Source: an uncultured delta proteobacterium (GTDB taxonomy: Bacteria; Bdellovibrionota_C; UBA2361; CAIXSY01). Taken from it: DNA of 44,420 nt. The notes under the pieces were generated by a model. It was not told the origin of the DNA, ran no database searches, and saw only the letters and a program-made list of their open reading frames with translations. The stretch covers positions 1-44,420 of the forward strand of contig CAIXSY010000133.1 of NCBI GenBank assembly GCA_903922175.1, in the 5' to 3' direction. The position numbers and the translations under genes were made by a program. Shown one piece after another: positions 15,279 to 24,016 of this stretch (position 1 is the stretch's first letter; the number at the start of each line of letters is the position of its first letter).

Positions 15279-16202
15279 CTAACAATATCCAGGAGTGTCG
15301 CTTTTCGCCATTGGGGGCTTCAGCGGCGTTGACTCGATCCCCGGCATCCTAAACATATACTCGGCGAAGCCTTCGATTCGGCCGATAAAAATAGCAGCAT
15401 GCACTCGGATGCGTCCCCAGTCGCCAACAAGCGTGAACTGGATAATCCGAACGAGCGGCTTAAGCAAAGAGACAAAATAGGAGAATAAAATTCTCAAATT
15501 AACAAAATTAACAAAATGCTTAGCATGCAGTGCACCACTACCACGACCATACCTCCGAAGCTTCGCCGCCAAGGTGCGGTTCGAGTGTCCTTTTGCTTCG
15601 GTGTGGTGATATGCTATCAACCTGGGAACATAGCACACTCGGTGCCCACGATATAATGCCCTCAGCACCAGGTCGCTCTCCTCGGCGCTTCCCCACTGGG
15701 TACCCGCCCCGAGGTGCTCATCAAATACCCCAATCTGGCTAAAAAGGGTACGTCGCACCGCAAGATTCCCCCCCAAAACGAGATCCCAGCATGAGCGCGA
15801 AACCACCTGTTCCTTGACGCCCTGCGTATGAGCATAGGGCAACCCTCCATCAGGAAGCAGAATTCTCCCTCCTACCAAGTCAATTGCAGTACTAGAGAAG
15901 AGTTCCTCTATGACGCGAAAATAGTTCGACTCGATCCAAGCGTCATCATCAATAAAAACGCACACGTCAGCGACTGTCTCCATAATGGCAACATTTCGCG
16001 CAGTTGAAAGAGAATGAACTGCGGGACGCAGCACCCGTAAACCTAAACTTTTTGAGTAAAACTCAGCATACCCGTCCCATTCATGCGAAGACTGGTCAAC
16101 GACAAGAACCTCAAGCGGGTGTCCAGCCCGCTTAATCGACCCTAAGCAGCGCGCCATACCAGCCTGCGGGTTAATTGTGCAAATAACAACTGATATCTTC
16201 AT
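15279..16202 (-). CDS. glycosyltransferase, GT2 family
   Basis: The 307-residue product has a GT-A fold: MKISVVICTINPQAGMARCL at the N-terminus, LEVLVVDQSS, the metal-binding DDD in VCVFIDDDAWIE near residue 88, then LGGNLAVRRTLFSQIGVFDE and WGSAEESDLVLRALYRG with the probable catalytic acid, and VCYVPRLIAYHH. The C-terminal part carries hydrophobic stretches (ILFSYFVSLLKPLVRIIQF), suggesting membrane association. It is the first gene of a two-gene minus-strand operon with the ligase-like gene. Confidence 0.9.
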   Translation of the reverse strand: MKISVVICTINPQAGMARCLGSIKRAGHPLEVLVVDQSSHEWDGYAEFYSKSLGLRVLRPAVHSLSTARNVAIMETVADVCVFIDDDAWIESNYFRVIEELFSSTAIDLVGGRILLPDGGLPYAHTQGVKEQVVSRSCWDLVLGGNLAVRRTLFSQIGVFDEHLGAGTQWGSAEESDLVLRALYRGHRVCYVPRLIAYHHTEAKGHSNRTLAAKLRRYGRGSGALHAKHFVNFVNLRILFSYFVSLLKPLVRIIQFTLVGDWGRIRVHAAIFIGRIEGFAEYMFRMPGIESTPLKPPMAKSDTPGYC

Positions 16203-16241
16203 GCGTTAGCTCTTTATTCCAACCTAATCTCATGCTAATGC

Positions 16242-16356
16242 TAGCCAAACACATTTGACATTTGGGAAATCCCAATAGCTTCTGATGGATGCTAGCATTA
16301 AATACATTTTGGACAAACCTCCGGTTTGACTCTGTTTCTTTAAATGTGTTTGGCTA
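16242..16356. repeat. MITE-like repeat, family J, copy 2
   Basis: The element is bounded by perfect inverted ends TAGCCAAACACATTT and AAATGTGTTTGGCTA. It is the less decayed of two copies (the other is at 10965-11080). The following stretch to 16416 holds CGCCCTGCCTCGCGGCAGG and TGCTTCGTAGGACATGCC, a module also present at 938-975. No gene is seen in 16203-16520. Confidence 0.75.
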
Positions 16357-16416
16357 TGTTGTCCCTTCCTACTACGCCCTGCCTCGCGGCAGGTGCTTCG
16401 TAGGACATGCCGGGGG

Positions 16417-16481
16417 TAGAAACTTCTTGCCCTCTTATTTTTTCGACTGCTTTTGTGCAACAAATGGGCAAGAAGTTTCTA
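16417..16481. repeat. palindromic repeat, family H, copy 1
   Basis: Arms TAGAAACTTCTTGCCC and GGGCAAGAAGTTTCTA are perfect 16-bp inverted repeats separated by 33 bases. The same element in opposite orientation is at 44305-44369 with the loop almost conserved (TTCGACTGCTTTTGTGCAAC, or one base changed). It lies 40 bp upstream of the glycosyltransferase start at 16521. Confidence 0.8.
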
Positions 16482-16520
16482 ACATAGAGGCTACGCTAGC
16501 GGTTCTTATGCAGGTACACG

Positions 16521-17693
16521 ATGTTCCAATTCGCGATTATCTCGATCCTCCTCTTGCTGGCTCATACCTATCTCCTTTATCCTATTTTTCTAAGCCTTCT
16601 CGCGCGCAAGGCACTTTTCCACCATTTTCCAACTACGAATCCTGTTCTACCCAATGATCTCCCCTCTGTTTCCTTAATAGTTGCTGCTTATAACGAAGAA
16701 GGCGTAATCGAGCGCAAGCTCAAAAACTCGTTCACTTTAAATTACCCCAGGGAACTTTTTGACATGGTCCTAGCTTCTGATGGATCGTCTGACGGTACCG
16801 TCGCTGCTGCTAAGCGTTTTGCCCAATGTAGCGGTGCTCGTTTGCAGATCCTTGACCTTGACCGTGCCGGCAAAGCCAGCGCACTTAATTGTGCCATCCC
16901 CTTTACCACTGGTGAGATAGTAATATTTTCAGACGCGAACACTATATTAGATTCCCAAGCCATACGTGAACTTGTCAAATATTTCTCGAACTCCAAGGTT
17001 GGCTGCGTCAGCGGAAGGCTGGTCCTCTCGAACCCCAGTGGTGTTACTAGTGGGAAAGGTGAGAGCTTTTATTGGCGCTATGAGAGCAGGCTCAAGGCTC
17101 TGGAGAGCTCTCTCGGTTATGTGGCTGGGGCGAATGGAGCGCTTTACGCAATCCGTAGAAGCCTCTTCGTTCCACTCCCTCCACACACTATAAATGACGA
17201 CTTTCTCGTATCTATGCGCATAGTTGCTGCTGGATTCTATTGCCTCGACGAGCCTCAAGCACTGGCCTACGAGGAGGTAGCACCGAGTATTTCGAATGAG
17301 TTCGAACGTCACGTGCGAGATGGAGCTGGGCACTATCTAGCTCTCTGGGATTTGCGTTGCCTCCTTAATCCTGTAGTAGGTACGCGATCATTCATTTTCT
17401 GGTCGCATCGGGCGCTGCGGTGGGCAGCGCCGTTTCTTCTTATCCTGCTCATAATACTCAGCCTGCTCCTTGCCTACTCGCCTGTTTTCTACATACTCCT
17501 CCTCTCCCAGGTCTTTTTTTATCTCCTTGCGTTCTCGGGCTGCATCCTTATGCATTGGCGGCGCCTACCAGTTTTTCTTTACGTGCCATTTTATTTTTTC
17601 AACCTAAATGCGGCCTTATTTCTTGGTTTTTTGCGCGTCATGCGAGGAGCTGCGACGCCGGCGTGGCGCACCACTCCGAGGGCACCTTCGTGA
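16521..17693 (+). CDS. membrane glycosyltransferase, GT2 family
   Basis: The 390-residue product has an N-terminal helix (FAIISILLLLAHTYLLYPIF) and a GT2 catalytic domain: VSLIVAAYNEEGVIERKL, MVLASDGSSDGT, VIFSDANTIL as the metal-site region, GCVSGRLVL, and NDDFLVSMRIVAAGFYCLDE with the catalytic acidic pair. Three or so membrane helices follow (FLLILLIILSLLLAYSPVFY, VFFYLLAFSGCILMH). This architecture is shared with processive or membrane-bound GT2 enzymes; no QxxRW motif is evident. The stop overlaps the GTG start of the WecA-like gene by four bases, so the two are coupled. Confidence 0.88.
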   Translation: MFQFAIISILLLLAHTYLLYPIFLSLLARKALFHHFPTTNPVLPNDLPSVSLIVAAYNEEGVIERKLKNSFTLNYPRELFDMVLASDGSSDGTVAAAKRFAQCSGARLQILDLDRAGKASALNCAIPFTTGEIVIFSDANTILDSQAIRELVKYFSNSKVGCVSGRLVLSNPSGVTSGKGESFYWRYESRLKALESSLGYVAGANGALYAIRRSLFVPLPPHTINDDFLVSMRIVAAGFYCLDEPQALAYEEVAPSISNEFERHVRDGAGHYLALWDLRCLLNPVVGTRSFIFWSHRALRWAAPFLLILLIILSLLLAYSPVFYILLLSQVFFYLLAFSGCILMHWRRLPVFLYVPFYFFNLNAALFLGFLRVMRGAATPAWRTTPRAPS

Positions 17694-18715
17694 TTGCGTT
17701 TCTACTCCTCATCACCGGCGCCTTCGCTTGTGCTACCTTCGCACTCTTGTTCCCGTTTCGATATCTCGCGGAAAAGTATGCCTTCCTACTCAATTACCCG
17801 AATCATCGTAGTAGTCATACGCACCCCAAGGTTCGTAGCGCTGGCTTAATCTTTATCCCGACAGCCATGGCCTATGGCGCTCTTGTCCAAAGTTCCGGTG
17901 CTGATTGGAGGTTTACCGCCGGTCTTTTGCTCCTGGCGGCGGTGAGCATGGCCGACGATGTCGCGGGGTTGCCATCGCTGCCTCGCATCCTCACCCATAG
18001 CGTGTGTGCTTTAATGGCCAGCCTCGGTCTATTGCAGATTGTTCCTGAGCCAGTCAGTTCTCTTTATGCGGTGGGCATCTGCGCACTATCCAGTATTATC
18101 CTTGTGTCCTTCATTAACGTGATAAATTTCATGGACGGGATTGATGGGTTGGTCGCTTCGGTCTCGTGCCTCGTGTTGGCGGTGGATTGTCTCCTCTTTA
18201 ACCAGTCAGTTGGCTTTGAGATCCCTCTCGCTATAGGTACCTGTGCTGCGCTACTTGGCTTCTTGCCGCACAACTGGGATCCATCAAAAGTATTTATGGG
18301 AGATGTCGGCAGTACCTTTCTTGGATACCTTCTTGGCTATGTGGCCTTGCGTCAATCAGTATTGCAGTTTTCACCAGTGCCGCTACTTCTCGTCCTCCTC
18401 CTCCTCTTACCCTTGCTAGCAGATTCGTTTTACACACTCTGCTGCCGTATCCGCAGGGGCGATCGACTATTCCAAGCCCACCGCAACCATATATACCAAA
18501 AGCTTGTTACGGCTGGATTTAGCCACGCTCAAGTCAGCGTACGCTACTTGACTGCGTCTGCATTGTTCGCTCTTGCCTCCTTAGAGATCGCAGAGATGGA
18601 GACGTCAACTCTTCTCCTGGTTGTTGTTACCTCATATATTGCTGCTATTGCAGTTCTCCACGCCATAGACACTAGGTTGAGATTGAACAGACGGCCCAAA
18701 TCTCCCCAAAGGTGA
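17690..18715 (+). CDS. polyprenyl-phosphate sugar-1-phosphate transferase, WecA/MraY family
   Basis: This enzyme starts repeat-unit synthesis by transferring a sugar-1-phosphate from a UDP-sugar to undecaprenyl phosphate in the inner membrane. The 341-residue product has about 10-11 helices and all family motifs: VSMADDVAGLPSLPRI with the DD pair, VINFMDGIDGLVA, KVFMGDVGSTFLGYLLG, and the cytosolic loop QAHRNHIYQKL with HxxH. The frame is open from 17420, but conserved sequence begins at GTG 17690, giving a four-base overlap with the preceding gene. The 3' end overlaps the convergent methyltransferase gene by 44 bp. Confidence 0.9.
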   Translation: MIAFLLLITGAFACATFALLFPFRYLAEKYAFLLNYPNHRSSHTHPKVRSAGLIFIPTAMAYGALVQSSGADWRFTAGLLLLAAVSMADDVAGLPSLPRILTHSVCALMASLGLLQIVPEPVSSLYAVGICALSSIILVSFINVINFMDGIDGLVASVSCLVLAVDCLLFNQSVGFEIPLAIGTCAALLGFLPHNWDPSKVFMGDVGSTFLGYLLGYVALRQSVLQFSPVPLLLVLLLLLPLLADSFYTLCCRIRRGDRLFQAHRNHIYQKLVTAGFSHAQVSVRYLTASALFALASLEIAEMETSTLLLVVVTSYIAAIAVLHAIDTRLRLNRRPKSPQR

Positions 18716-19367
18716 TCTCTATCAGATCAATCGCCAACCCGCTACTACTCAGTTCTTTGGTAAATTGCTCCTTGGTGTACTCGATAAAATGGGTAAGGTC
18801 AGATCGCCATTCCATACCAAGCTCGCGCTTATAGAGCACAAGCCAACTGCGTGTAATCATCGGCACGCGGATCAGCAGAATGGGGGCGTGTCCTGGGGAC
18901 CACATCACCTGTGTTCGTAGATTATTCAGCAACTGCCTTCGGTCCTCAATATGCTCAAGTACGTTAGACATAACCACGCAATCGATCTCTCCAAGGGTTT
19001 TGTAATCGAAAGTCGTGGCATCCCCACATACAAACGAGATCGTCGAATGCTTGTGCGATGCTCTGGCACGCTCAATCGTCGGCTGGTGAAAATCGATAGC
19101 AAAGACCTGTTTAGCCTTATCTGCCAAACAAGCACTCGTCATACCGATACCGCAGCCAATATCCACAACCCGCCAACCCGGTTGAATCTGCTCCTTAAAC
19201 CACGTCTCATACGCCATGAGGCGATGCTTTGGGTGAACGCCCCCGTTGAGAACGATACTCTGCTGATCGATGATTGACACAAGAGCGTCGCTAGCTCGAA
19301 TCAACTGCTTATGCAGCAGGCGGGCAATGCGAAGGGATAATAGTATGCGCTTTATTATCTGTTTCAT
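18672..19367 (-). CDS. class I SAM-dependent methyltransferase
   Basis: The 231-residue product contains WRVVDIGCGIGMTSACLADK (motif I), VFAIDFHQPTIERARAS, FVCGDATTFDYK and IDCVVMSNVLEHIEDRRQLL, a clear methyltransferase-11/25 pattern. The C-terminal half (LTHFIEYTKEQFTKELSSSG) fits small-molecule or glycan methyltransferases. It is the last gene of a minus-strand run starting at the flippase (22408-23925) and lies 41 bp after the GT2 gene. The acceptor is unknown. Confidence 0.85.
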   Translation of the reverse strand: MKQIIKRILLSLRIARLLHKQLIRASDALVSIIDQQSIVLNGGVHPKHRLMAYETWFKEQIQPGWRVVDIGCGIGMTSACLADKAKQVFAIDFHQPTIERARASHKHSTISFVCGDATTFDYKTLGEIDCVVMSNVLEHIEDRRQLLNNLRTQVMWSPGHAPILLIRVPMITRSWLVLYKRELGMEWRSDLTHFIEYTKEQFTKELSSSGLAIDLIEITFGEIWAVCSIST

Positions 19368-19408
19368 TTTCGTTCTCGTAGAAAATCGATTGTAACCGCG
19401 TGCCCATC

Positions 19409-20368
19409 CTACTCAAACACATTAACGCTACCATGGCCAACTCCCGTAAGCGCCCGAAGCAAGTGAAAGAATGCCTTAGGATTCGGAATTGCTAGGCTGG
19501 CAAGTAAAAAGGCGTGGGCTGCGCCCCTGCGATCCCCCCCGAGCATTAGATTGCGGCCCCGGGCAAGTGCAGTATCGCTATCGAGCCTGCGCTGGGCCCA
19601 AAATCCATCCATTTTTTTATTGAGTGCCTCAAATATTTGGGGTGTCCATGCCTCAAATTCCCCTGCCCGGCGCATCCGGCAGGCTTCCCTTACGATCATG
19701 GCCATACGTAACTGTTCGCGTGATCTCTGAACTGAGATACTAGCGGGATTGATGCGGTAGTAATAGAGCGCTTCAGCGATATTATCAACCGCATACTCTT
19801 CGGATATCCGTAGAAAAAGATCATAGTCTTCGGCATAACGATACTCTTCATAGTACAGCCCTGTCTCCCGGAAAACCTCGGAGCGAAACATAACCGACCC
19901 ATGGACGAAGCAATTTCGCCGAGGAAGCCTCTTGGCAATTCTTTTCTCTCCCGTCGTTATACGCTCACAGCAAATAACCTTACCCTCCTGGCTGAGAATA
20001 TAACAGTTAGTCCCCAAAAGCCCGAGTTGCCGGTTACTTTTCATCACGACAAGCTGCCGTTCAAATCGCTCGGCGTGCGAATAATCATCAGAGTCTTGGC
20101 GTGCGATAAAACTGCCACGGGCTAGGTGTGCAAGCCTATTGAGTGACTTCGTGAGCCCGATATTCTCCTGGTGGAAGACCTGTATGCGTCGATCCTGCGT
20201 GGCGTATTGGTCCAAAATAGAGCCAGTCTCGTCGGTAGATCCATCATTAACGATCAGAAACTCAAAATCACCCATCGTCTGCCCAAGTATGCTCTCCACC
20301 GCCCGCCCTAGAAAGCGAGGATCGTTACGAACTGGCATTATGACCGATAAAATTGGTTTCTTGTCCAT
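19409..20368 (-). CDS. glycosyltransferase, GT2 family
   Basis: The product of about 319 residues starts MDKKPILSVIMPVRNDPRFL. It has the GT-A markers FEFLIVNDGSTDETGSIL, RQDSDDYSHAERFERQL (metal-binding DxD region), FVHGSVMFRSEVFRETGLY, and YAEDYDLFLRISEEY with the catalytic acid. The longer open frame upstream (to 20521) overlaps the preceding gene and is not part of the protein; ATG 20368 lies 10 bp after the upstream stop. It probably adds one sugar of the repeat unit at the cytosolic face. Confidence 0.9.
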   Translation of the reverse strand: MDKKPILSVIMPVRNDPRFLGRAVESILGQTMGDFEFLIVNDGSTDETGSILDQYATQDRRIQVFHQENIGLTKSLNRLAHLARGSFIARQDSDDYSHAERFERQLVVMKSNRQLGLLGTNCYILSQEGKVICCERITTGEKRIAKRLPRRNCFVHGSVMFRSEVFRETGLYYEEYRYAEDYDLFLRISEEYAVDNIAEALYYYRINPASISVQRSREQLRMAMIVREACRMRRAGEFEAWTPQIFEALNKKMDGFWAQRRLDSDTALARGRNLMLGGDRRGAAHAFLLASLAIPNPKAFFHLLRALTGVGHGSVNVFE

Positions 20369-20378
20369 GGCACGCACG

Positions 20379-21461
20379 TTAAGGTAATGGAACCGTGAAA
20401 GAGGAACTGAGCATGGCCGCGCCCCATGCCGGCACTTCGACCCCCCCGGGTACAATAGAAGCTCCCTGCAAAATCCAACGCTGTTCGGCAAGTCGCAGTA
20501 CCTGGGGAGATGCAGTAGCATTCACAAGAACTACAGTTACACCAGCTGCCCCACGCCAGGCCGCCCAAGAGCCGGGTCTAAGCCCCTCCATCCCCGCAAT
20601 CGCCCCGAGTCGCACTCCTTGCCTTATTATTTGACGAAGGCGGATAAATTCATTAATCAGCGGCACCGCAGTAAAAGTTCGAAAGTCATCATCAGCTGGC
20701 AAGGTCTGGAATGAAAAGAAAAATACACCGCGCGCATTGTTGGCTATGCCTGAATACAACATGAAACGCATCTCCTCAATCGTCGGGTGGCGAAACTTGC
20801 TGTCCTTAGAGCAAGGCAGATAGTGCGCCCAATTAAAAGCCTGCAACAGTGAAAAAAACGGTCTCTTGAGAGTAGCACTTCGGCGAGAGGACTGGTGAAA
20901 ACTGATCAAGTCGGCAGGTGTAGAATCCCGTATCGGGTAGGTGTATGAGAAGTGCATATCTGCCGCTTGTTGATAGACTGGATCGTCACTGGCGACAATT
21001 ACTGGGTGTCCACTATCGGATGTATGAATTGCTTCGATGACATGGGTTACAAGTTTATGATCTGCGGCCTTAGGCTCGTCGCCCGCATACCATGCCCAAA
21101 CCGAGGGATGGCTGCGAAAACGTTCCACTCTTTGGCTCACACGCTCAGGTGTATAGTTGATCCCCCGCTCGAAACCAACCAAGACCTTTAACCCCAAAGA
21201 GTGAGCACGGTCAAGATATCGCGCTAGCTGCGCATCAGTGTCATGCCCCTCCTCAAATCTGTAGTTATGTACAACATCAAAGCCCTCTTCCCTCGCAAGT
21301 TGAAGCATGTCCTCGTGAACTGCAAAGGCTCCTATGGGATAATCTGCCACTTGCAATGAATCCGCGCTAACAGAGCATGCCGACACTAGAAGAAAAATAG
21401 CCGTCACAATAAGTTCAGCCGCAGACAGAACACATCGCCAGCGTGCGTTGCTAGTGCTCAT
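20379..21461 (-). CDS. secreted glycoside-hydrolase-like (beta/alpha)8 protein
   Basis: The product of about 360 residues starts MSTSNARWRCVLSAAEL and has a signal sequence or N-terminal anchor (IVTAIFLLVSACSVSADSL). It then reads as a TIM barrel: YPIGAFAVHEDMLQLAREEG, VVHNYRFEEG, GLKVLVGFERGIN, VWAWYAGDEPKAADH with the D-E-P acid motif of clan-A-like hydrolases, PVIVASDDPVY, FFSLLQAFNWAHYLP and ARGVFFFSFQTLPADD. A small C-terminal beta domain (AGVTVVLVNATASPQVLRL) is typical after such barrels. It may trim or process the glycan in the periplasm; the substrate is unknown. ATG 21461 overlaps the fkbM stop by four bases. Confidence 0.7.
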   Translation of the reverse strand: MSTSNARWRCVLSAAELIVTAIFLLVSACSVSADSLQVADYPIGAFAVHEDMLQLAREEGFDVVHNYRFEEGHDTDAQLARYLDRAHSLGLKVLVGFERGINYTPERVSQRVERFRSHPSVWAWYAGDEPKAADHKLVTHVIEAIHTSDSGHPVIVASDDPVYQQAADMHFSYTYPIRDSTPADLISFHQSSRRSATLKRPFFSLLQAFNWAHYLPCSKDSKFRHPTIEEMRFMLYSGIANNARGVFFFSFQTLPADDDFRTFTAVPLINEFIRLRQIIRQGVRLGAIAGMEGLRPGSWAAWRGAAGVTVVLVNATASPQVLRLAEQRWILQGASIVPGGVEVPAWGAAMLSSSFTVPLP

Positions 21462-22375
21462 TGAGCCCACTCCTTAAGCCGAAGGTCCTCGTTTTTTATC
21501 CAAACAATGTCCGTGGTTCTGTCCAGGAGGGACAGATCCGCTCTCTCAAGACACACTCCACCCGCATAGATGCGTCGCAATCCACGACGACTGAATTTTA
21601 ATGCACGATAACCAAGACTCGCCATTTCATCGACAAGTGTCGAAAGCGGCAGCTCTAATAGTGTTGCCGCAGCGGGAGAGATCTCACTGACTATAATCGG
21701 GCTCGCACCGCTATTGAGAAAACCTCGCAGGCCGTCAAACACCAGCATCTCTGATCCTTCAACGTCAATCTTTATCAGGTCCACTTGACGAATGTTTTGA
21801 TCCTCGAAATACTTAGTTAGAGTCACCATCGGAACATCGAGGCTACGCTGCGCATCGACTTTGGCCATAAATCCTGGAACAATAGTGTTCCATCCAATAT
21901 TTCTCTCTCCGCTAATACTTATAGTTACCTGGCCTGGGGCATTCCCAACGGCGCAGTGATTTATGAAAATATTTCTTATGTTAGATAACTGCGCGGCTGC
22001 TTCAAGGTATCGGGCATACTCCGGGACTGGTTCGAATGCATGCACACTACCGCCGCCGCCTACGAGACGCCTGGCATGGCTGCTCAGATAGCCAATATTA
22101 GCACCAACGTCTACAAATACTCCTCCTGGCTTAAGAACTCGCCGCATAAGGGCCAGAAGATGCTTCTCGAAAATACCGAAGTAGGCGTTGCGCATGACGG
22201 CATTCGAAAGATCGACATCGAGAGTAATGTCTCCAATAGTGAGCTGACGACGGACTGTCGTCGTATAGTAACGACGAGCCAATAAGTCTGCCAAAATCGG
22301 CATCCCGTAAAAAGGCAGCCGTGTGGTAGTTCCTCTTAGTAAGCTTTCAAGCCACATAACCCTCCAACAACCCAC
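21458..22375 (-). CDS. FkbM-family methyltransferase
   Basis: The 305-residue product has MRRVLKPGGVFVDVGANIGY (motif I), GSVHAFEPVPEYARYLEAAA, FINHCAVGNAPGQVTISIS and VDLIKIDVEGSEMLVFDGL, all signatures of FkbM-type O-methyltransferases. In glycan loci these methylate sugar hydroxyls. The frame begins with GTG 22375; an ATG at 22357 is an alternative, but GGAGG is only three bases from it. It follows the flippase gene by 32 bp and is coupled by a four-base overlap to the hydrolase-like gene. Confidence 0.9.
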   Translation of the reverse strand: MGCWRVMWLESLLRGTTTRLPFYGMPILADLLARRYYTTTVRRQLTIGDITLDVDLSNAVMRNAYFGIFEKHLLALMRRVLKPGGVFVDVGANIGYLSSHARRLVGGGGSVHAFEPVPEYARYLEAAAQLSNIRNIFINHCAVGNAPGQVTISISGERNIGWNTIVPGFMAKVDAQRSLDVPMVTLTKYFEDQNIRQVDLIKIDVEGSEMLVFDGLRGFLNSGASPIIVSEISPAAATLLELPLSTLVDEMASLGYRALKFSRRGLRRIYAGGVCLERADLSLLDRTTDIVWIKNEDLRLKEWAQ

Positions 22376-22407
22376 CTAAACGAGCACCGCCTAGGTCTTC
22401 CTGTTAC

Positions 22408-23925
22408 TCAACGTACGAGGTGCAATATCCTGGCCAGAAGGCGCGAGCGGGTCTCTTGGCTCAGCCCAAACAGAAACATTACAATAGCAGTGCATGCTAC
22501 CAGCGCAAACCCCCACCAGAGAAAGGCCCCCCAGGTCTGGACGACCACATTATCTCCCCACAAAAAAGCGACCATCAGTAGCAACAAACCGACCCCAAGT
22601 GCCCTTACTCCAGCATACGGACGGAGTTGCGCGCGTCCAAGGGGGTGGCGTTTGATGAGAATCGCCTGGTAGATCGTAATTGTAATAACCCCACAGAGAA
22701 ACCCCAAAACACAGCCCTCAATACCAAATCGGGAGGCTAAAGCAAAGGCTATCAGCATTCCTATGAGTCCGGCGTAGAACTGACCAATGGCTTTACGTCG
22801 GTACTCTAAGATACTATCAACTATAACCGAATCAATACGAAATAGTGTAACCACGAGCGATGAAGTCACCACAAGAGCGTTCAGTAAGTCTCCCCCGTAA
22901 AAATCACCTCCCATCCACAGTTGAAGAAACGAGCGATTGAGAACCACCACCCCTACGCCAAGTACTATATTTAGGAACGTCGCCAACTCAATCATTTCAC
23001 TTCGCAATTCGGCAACGCGTTGCCAATCCCCCTTTCCGCATAGTCCAACCAACCCAGCATTGCCGGAGGTAAGAAAGAGATTAAGAGGCTGCCCCACGAA
23101 TCGGAGTGCCAAACCGGTTGTTGCATAAATCCCAGCTCGGGTCGGGCCAAAAAGAATACCAATCACCATCATATCGGTAGCAAGAAGCAAAAGGCTACCA
23201 ATTGCTGATAAGAACAACCAAACACTCAGGCGGCTGAATGTCCCAAATTCGTCTCGCGATGGCCACTCGATTCCAAACCAGTCTAATACCCTGTGGACGA
23301 CGACGTAGCGCACTGTCCCCGCTAGTGATACCGACAAGAGGCTAGCTAGTGCCATTCCTACGATACCGTGCCCAGCAAGCACCAACCATGCTGTTATTGC
23401 CCCCCCAGCGAGGACACTCAACGCGCTCAGTCCCATCGCTTTGTAGTCGGAATTCATGCCGCGAAGGACACTCTCGGGCAGTGAAAATATCCGCTCAATC
23501 GCCACTGCTGTAAGGATAACTCCAAGCGCCCAACGCAATTCAGAGATCTGATCGCGGTCAACATCTATGAACTTTGGTGCTAAATACAAGGCAACAGCAG
23601 CTACTGAAAAAAAGACGGGGAGCGTACCTACCCACAGCAGCACCGCTGCGCCAATCTGGCGGCGTTTTTCGGAAACATCCGGGAGATGTTGGCGAATAGC
23701 CAAACTAAAGCGAAGCGTCCCTACTGGACGCAGGTCTCCCAGCGCTAGGTAACCAACGGTTTGTTGCAGAATACCCCAAACGCCATAAAGGTGAAGTCCC
23801 AGCCCACTAACAACAATCGGGGTGACGACGAACCCAACAAGAAAGCGGGCAAGTGACAATAACGCCGAGCTGGAGAAGGAAAGAAAGGCTCGCTGCGTGA
23901 GAGTAGCATTGGCTACAAGTACCAT
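22408..23925 (-). CDS. wzx: oligosaccharide flippase, Wzx/MurJ-like (MOP superfamily)
   Basis: The 505-residue product has about 14 predicted membrane helices starting with LSLARFLVGFVVTPIVVSGL. The opening pattern (FLSFSSSALLSLARFLVGF, GLGLHLYGVWGILQQ) and the spaced helices down to ACTAIVMFLFGLSQE match polysaccharide transporters. It would flip undecaprenyl-linked repeat units across the inner membrane. It is the first gene of a five-gene minus-strand operon (flippase, FkbM, hydrolase-like, GT2, methyltransferase). The gap to the divergent glycosyltransferase at 24017 is 91 bp and probably holds both promoters. Confidence 0.88.
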   Translation of the reverse strand: MVLVANATLTQRAFLSFSSSALLSLARFLVGFVVTPIVVSGLGLHLYGVWGILQQTVGYLALGDLRPVGTLRFSLAIRQHLPDVSEKRRQIGAAVLLWVGTLPVFFSVAAVALYLAPKFIDVDRDQISELRWALGVILTAVAIERIFSLPESVLRGMNSDYKAMGLSALSVLAGGAITAWLVLAGHGIVGMALASLLSVSLAGTVRYVVVHRVLDWFGIEWPSRDEFGTFSRLSVWLFLSAIGSLLLLATDMMVIGILFGPTRAGIYATTGLALRFVGQPLNLFLTSGNAGLVGLCGKGDWQRVAELRSEMIELATFLNIVLGVGVVVLNRSFLQLWMGGDFYGGDLLNALVVTSSLVVTLFRIDSVIVDSILEYRRKAIGQFYAGLIGMLIAFALASRFGIEGCVLGFLCGVITITIYQAILIKRHPLGRAQLRPYAGVRALGVGLLLLMVAFLWGDNVVVQTWGAFLWWGFALVACTAIVMFLFGLSQETRSRLLARILHLVR

Positions 23926-24016
23926 CTGACTACCCCGTAAAGATCGAATCTATGTTTGAAAAATTCCTCACAAATGCGCATACTACCGATTAATGAGCTG
24001 AATCACCAGATCCCCC

